Made by a program: the position numbers and the translations under genes. Under the pieces are notes generated by a model. It searched no databases, was not told where the DNA came from, and saw nothing but the letters and a program-made list of their open reading frames with translations. A stretch of 64,000 nucleotides of DNA from Candidatus Providencia siddallii (lineage in GTDB: Bacteria; Pseudomonadota; Gammaproteobacteria; Enterobacterales; Enterobacteriaceae): contig NZ_OZ034688.1 in assembly GCF_964026685.1 (NCBI RefSeq), positions 1 to 64,000 on the forward strand. Direction: 5' to 3'. Positions 60,594 through 64,000 of the stretch are shown piece after piece. Within the stretch, counting starts at the first letter, position 1, and every line of letters begins with the position of its first letter.

Positions 60594-61880
60594 ATGGATA
60601 AACTAAAATTAACATTATTGATGTTTTTATATCAAGTTATTTCTTATATTGTTCAACCTTTTATATTTTTAAAAATGATGCTTCGTAGTTTTAAATTTTC
60701 TGAATATCGTAAACGTTTAGATGAACGTTATGGTTTTTGTTATGGAAAAGTTGTTTCAAAAGGAATTTTAATACATTCTGTTTCTATTGGCGAAACAGTT
60801 GCTGCAGTACCTTTAATACGTTTATTACTTCGTTATTATCCGTTTTTACCAATTATTGTTAGTACTATAACACCGGCAGCTTCTAACTTAGTAGTTTCTG
60901 TATTTGGTAAAACTATATATCATGTTTATTTACCTTATGATTTGTTTTTTTCAATGCGTCGTTTTTTAAGATATTTAAATCCTAAGTTAGTAATCATTTT
61001 GGAAACAGAAATTTGGCCTAATATGATTAATCAATTATATAAAATGAATATTCCAGTGTTTATTGTTAATGCTCGTTTATCTGACAATTCTTTTATTAAA
61101 TATAAAAAAATATATTTTTTTATAAAATATATATTATCTAATATAACAAAAGTTTTTGCTCAATCTTTAAATGATGGAGAACGTTTTATTGAATTAGGTT
61201 TAAATCGTGTTAAATTAAAAATAATAGAAAATATGAAATTTGATATATATATAAGTAATGATTTAATTGTTTCATCAATGTTGCTAAAGAAAAGAATAGG
61301 TATTTGTAGAGATATATGAATTGCTGGTAGTACTCATAAGGGAGAAGAAAAAATCATTTTAAAAACTTATAAAAATTTGTTAAAATTTTTTCCAAAATTA
61401 TTATTGATTATTGTTCCAAGAGATTTTAATCGTTTTAATAAAATAAAAAAAATGATACAAAAAATGGGTTTTAATTTTATATTACGTAGTAGTAATAAAT
61501 TACCAACTTCTAATGTACAAGTATTAATTGGTGATTTAATGAATGAGCTTGTATTGTTATATGGAATTTCTGATATTGTATTTATTGGTGGTAGTTTAGT
61601 AAAAATAGGTGGTCATAATCCTCTTGAGGCGGCAATATATCATCTTCCTATAATAATTGGTCCTTATATATTTAATTTTAAAAATATTTGTGAAAAATTA
61701 ATAAAAGCTAATGGTTTAATTGTAGTAACAGATGTTAAATCTATGACATTGGCAATATTTAATTTATTAGTTAATAAAAAATTACGTTTATATTATGGAA
61801 ATAATGCTGCGAAAGTTTTATATGAAAATCAAGGTGTATCTAATATTTTATTAAAAGAATTAAAACAGTATTTGATATAA
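60594..61880 (+). CDS. waaA: 3-deoxy-D-manno-octulosonic acid transferase WaaA (KdtA), one UGA-Trp codon
   Basis: WaaA transfers Kdo residues from CMP-Kdo onto lipid IV-A at the inner membrane. I chose ATG 60594 (MDKLKLTLLMFLYQVISYIVQPF), which matches the N-terminal anchor of E. coli WaaA. The open frame extends to a TTG at 60519 but homology does not. A TGA at 61317-61319 is read as Trp in DIWIAGSTHKGEE, where E. coli has VWIATSTHEGEE. The product is 428 aa (E. coli 425). Typical motifs are HSVSIGETVAAVPLIR, LETEIWPNMI and GGSLVKIGGHNPLEAA. Confidence 0.95.
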
Positions 61881-61948
61881 AAATATTAAATAAAAAACTA
61901 TATTTTATTTTTTAAAAAAAATAAATTTTTTATTTAATATTTTTATAT
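61875..61948 (+). terminator. Perfect inverted repeat with 23-bp stem overlapping the waaA stop codon
   Basis: Arms 61875-61897 and 61926-61948 match perfectly, and the left arm includes the waaA TAA (61878-61880). The 28-nt loop contains a smaller A/T palindrome. It lies between the convergent genes waaA and waaC and is a likely terminator or mRNA 3'-end structure. Confidence 0.6.
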
Positions 61949-62068
61949 TATTTATTAAATTTATTTTTATATTGTAATAAATATATTTTTTGTTTTTATA
62001 TATATTTACTTTTTTATATTTAACAAATTTAAATAATATTAAATGATATTGATCATTATTAATAGTTA

Positions 62069-63031
62069 TTATAAAATATTATTTAATTTTTTAAATACAT
62101 CAATAGCTTTAATTGCGGACATTTTTTTGTTATAAGATTTTATAGAATATTGTTTTTCTCCGTAACCGCCAATTAATTTTGGATTAGTAGGACCAAAAAT
62201 TGTGATGTTTGGTATATTCAATGCAGATGCTAAATGACTTAATCCTGTATCAACAGATACTATTGCTTTTGCATTAAAAATTTGTTGTCCTATTTCTATT
62301 AAAGTCATTTTTGGCAAAATATTTACAAAATTAAAATCTTTTGCTAATCTGAAAGCTCTTTGTTGTTCGTATGTATTTGACCAAGGTAATTTTATTTTTA
62401 TATTTAATTTTTTTATATTAAAAATTAATTCTCTCCAATGATTTTCAGGCCAATGTTTATTTTTACGTGTTGTTGAATGTAAAAAAATAATATAAGGTTT
62501 TGATGTTTTGTTTGTTAATTTTGAAAAAAAATTAATGATATTAAAATCACCTTTAGTATTTTTATATTTATATTTTAAACTTTTTGCAAATAATTGTCTG
62601 ATTCTTTCAACAGCATGTTGTTGTTTTTTTATGTAATGTTTTTGATTATAAAAAAAACTTGCAAGTTTTTCAGTTATACTATAAAAATCATATCCATGTT
62701 TTATGCCATTTGAAAAACGAGTAACAAAAAATACACTTTTTAATAACCCTTGCGCATCTATTATAGCGTCATAGTATGTTTTTTGTAATTTTTTATAGAA
62801 AATATTACGTTCAATTTTAACTTTTGTGGAAAAAAGATTTTTTCTCCATTGTCTTATTGGTGCTATAAAAATATTTTTAGTTGCATTATGTCATGTTGGG
62901 ATTTGTGAATAATCTTTTTCTATTACCCAATCAAATTTAATGTTTGGAATAATTTTTTTTGCATCGGTTAAAGCTGGTAAACAATGTATAATATCACCCA
63001 TAGATGATGTTTTTATTAATAAAACTTTCAT
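62069..63031 (-). CDS. waaC: LPS heptosyltransferase I (WaaC), one UGA-Trp codon
   Basis: WaaC adds the first heptose to Kdo2-lipid A, using ADP-heptose from the pathway that includes HldE. The frame from ATG 63029-63031 gives MKVLLIKTSSMGDIIHCLPALTDA, the family start. A TGA at 62891-62893 is Trp in IPTWHNATK, near the place of the PTW segment in relatives. The remainder is open to TAA at 62069, with the GT9 motifs HSTTRKNKHWPENHW, VSVDTGLSHLASAL and IFGPTNPKLIGGYG. The length is 320 aa (E. coli 319). Confidence 0.93.
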
Positions 63032-63166
63032 ATATTATTTTATTTTTTAATTATAGTTATCTTGTAAAAGTTAATTTTATAATATATTTATTAATTAAAT
63101 TTTATTTAATAATATATTTATAATATTTTTTTTAAAATATATTATTTATTATTTGAGTTTTTTTAA

Positions 63167-63184
63167 TTTTTTTTTTTTTTTTTT
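63167..63184 (+). repeat. Poly-T homopolymer, 18 nt
   Basis: Eighteen T in a row in the divergent waaC/kbl interval, about 125 bases upstream of kbl. Confidence 0.85.
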
Positions 63185-63308
63185 ATTTTTTTATTTATTA
63201 TAACATAATAATATTACTTTTAAAATATATAAAATAATATAAAATATATTTTTTATAAGAAATAAAAAATATTTTATTAAATTAATTAAATATATTTTTG
63301 GAAAAAAA

Positions 63309-64000
63309 ATGTCAAAAAATTTTTATCAACAAATTAATAATTGTTTGAATGAATTAAAAATTAACAATTTATTAAAAAAAGAATCTATTATTATTACACC
63401 ACAAAATGTTAATATTGAAATTGTTGGAGGTTATCGTGTTATAAATTTTTGTTCAAATAATTATTTAGGGTTAGCTAATGATCAAAATTTAATTTTAGAA
63501 GTAAAAAAAGGAATAGATGATTATGGTTTTGGTATAGCATCAGTACGTTTTATTTGTGGAACACAAAAAATTCATAAAATACTTGAAAAAAAAATTGCTA
63601 ATTTTTTATGTATGGAAGATGCTATCTTATATTCTTCATGTTTTGATGCAAATTGTGGATTGTTTGAGCCATTATTTGGATTAGAAGATTCTATTATTTC
63701 AGATTCATTAAATCATGCATCAATTATTGATGGTATTCGCTTATGCAAAGCAAAAGTTTATATATTTAATAGTAATTCAATGGATGATTTAAAAAAAAGA
63801 CTTAATGAAGCAAAGATATCTGGATCTAGAAATATTATAATAGCTGTTGATGGTGTTACATCAATGGATGGTATTATTGCAAAATTGCATGATATCTGTG
63901 AATTAGCAAATGAATATCAAGCATTGGTAATTGTTGATGATTCACATGGAGTAGGAATTCTTGGGGAAAATGGTAAAGGTTCTCATGAATATTGTAATGT
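63309..64000 (+). CDS. kbl: 2-amino-3-ketobutyrate coenzyme A ligase (partial at window end)
   Basis: Kbl is a PLP enzyme that, with threonine dehydrogenase, cleaves threonine-derived 2-amino-3-ketobutyrate into glycine and acetyl-CoA. About 230 residues are visible and follow E. coli Kbl closely: FYQQINNCL, INFCSNNYLGLAN, ASVRFICGTQ, YSSCFDANCGLFE, DSLNHASIIDGIRLCKAK and VDDSHGVG. I prefer Kbl over the related BioF because these stretches match Kbl specifically and kbl neighbours the waa cluster in E. coli. A TTTTGGAAAAA ribosome-binding site precedes ATG 63309. The gene runs off the window, so its integrity and a following tdh cannot be judged. Confidence 0.92.
   Translation, partial: MSKNFYQQINNCLNELKINNLLKKESIIITPQNVNIEIVGGYRVINFCSNNYLGLANDQNLILEVKKGIDDYGFGIASVRFICGTQKIHKILEKKIANFLCMEDAILYSSCFDANCGLFEPLFGLEDSIISDSLNHASIIDGIRLCKAKVYIFNSNSMDDLKKRLNEAKISGSRNIIIAVDGVTSMDGIIAKLHDICELANEYQALVIVDDSHGVGILGENGKGSHEYCN

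Noticed and set aside
63309-64000. Calling the last gene bioF because bioH is present
   Set aside because: The visible residues match Kbl much better than BioF (e.g. ASVRFICGTQ, NHASIIDGIRLCKAK), and the waa neighbourhood is the E. coli kbl location.

Overview
The window looks like part of a strongly reduced, very A+T-rich genome (about four fifths A+T by eye) of a gammaproteobacterial, most likely enterobacterial, intracellular symbiont. Nearly every protein reads as a close counterpart of an E. coli/Proteus-type housekeeping protein. Gene order keeps enterobacterial blocks: mnmG..glmU-glmS; glyA..purL-tadA; yegH-dcd-metG; purH-purD; ftsB-ispD-ispF; gyrB-dnaN-dnaA / rpmH-rnpA-yidD-yidC-mnmE; ribB/hldE/ubiK/cca; pyrE-dut-coaBC-rpmB-rpmG-coaD-waaA-waaC-kbl. 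I see no transposases, prophage, CRISPR arrays or tRNA genes.

The central observation is the genetic code. At least nine genes (purL, tadA, yegH, dcd, metG, recB, asd, waaA, waaC) are interrupted by in-frame TGA, and most of these TGAs fall where enterobacterial homologues carry tryptophan. Read with UGA = Trp, they become full-length. TGG is also still used for Trp. In three further spots (ends of ispD, asd, coaBC) an apparently ancestral TGA stop is followed within one to three codons by TAA or TAG. All coordinates given here assume UGA = Trp (translation table 4). Two core genes, dcd and rnpA, are instead split by one-base length errors in long poly-A tracts.

Layout. 1-6 kb: candidate origin-proximal DNA (a perfect DnaA box), mnmG, then glmU and glmS with the ATP synthase operon missing between them. 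6-14 kb: glyA, nadE, purL and tadA on the minus strand. 14-18.4 kb: a TerC/CBS membrane protein with a decayed tail, dcd and metG. 19-25 kb: nlpD (preceded by a 42-T homopolymer), recB, bioH. 25-33 kb: rplY, purD-purH, ftsB-ispD-ispF, uvrD. 33.4-35.1 kb: a lone 16S rRNA gene with its own promoter, leader and processing stem. 35.6-46 kb: asd and the dnaA/rpmH region. 46-49.3 kb: a large invasin/intimin-type outer-membrane adhesin. 49.8-56 kb: ribB, hldE, ubiK, cca, plsC. 56.6-64 kb: pyrE, dut, coaBC, ribosomal proteins L28 and L33, coaD, waaA, waaC and the start of kbl.

Together the genes support de novo purine and pyrimidine synthesis, NAD, CoA, riboflavin and biotin steps, isoprenoid precursors, cell-wall precursors (glmS, glmU, asd) and an inner-core LPS (waaA, waaC, hldE). 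A cell that keeps an envelope, an LPS core, a surface adhesin and B-vitamin steps fits a nutritional symbiont of an animal, possibly one on a vitamin-poor diet such as blood. Host and exact lineage cannot be read from this window. Intergenic DNA is unusually long and nearly pure A+T. It holds many long, perfect inverted repeats (14-30 bp stems), mostly near gene ends.
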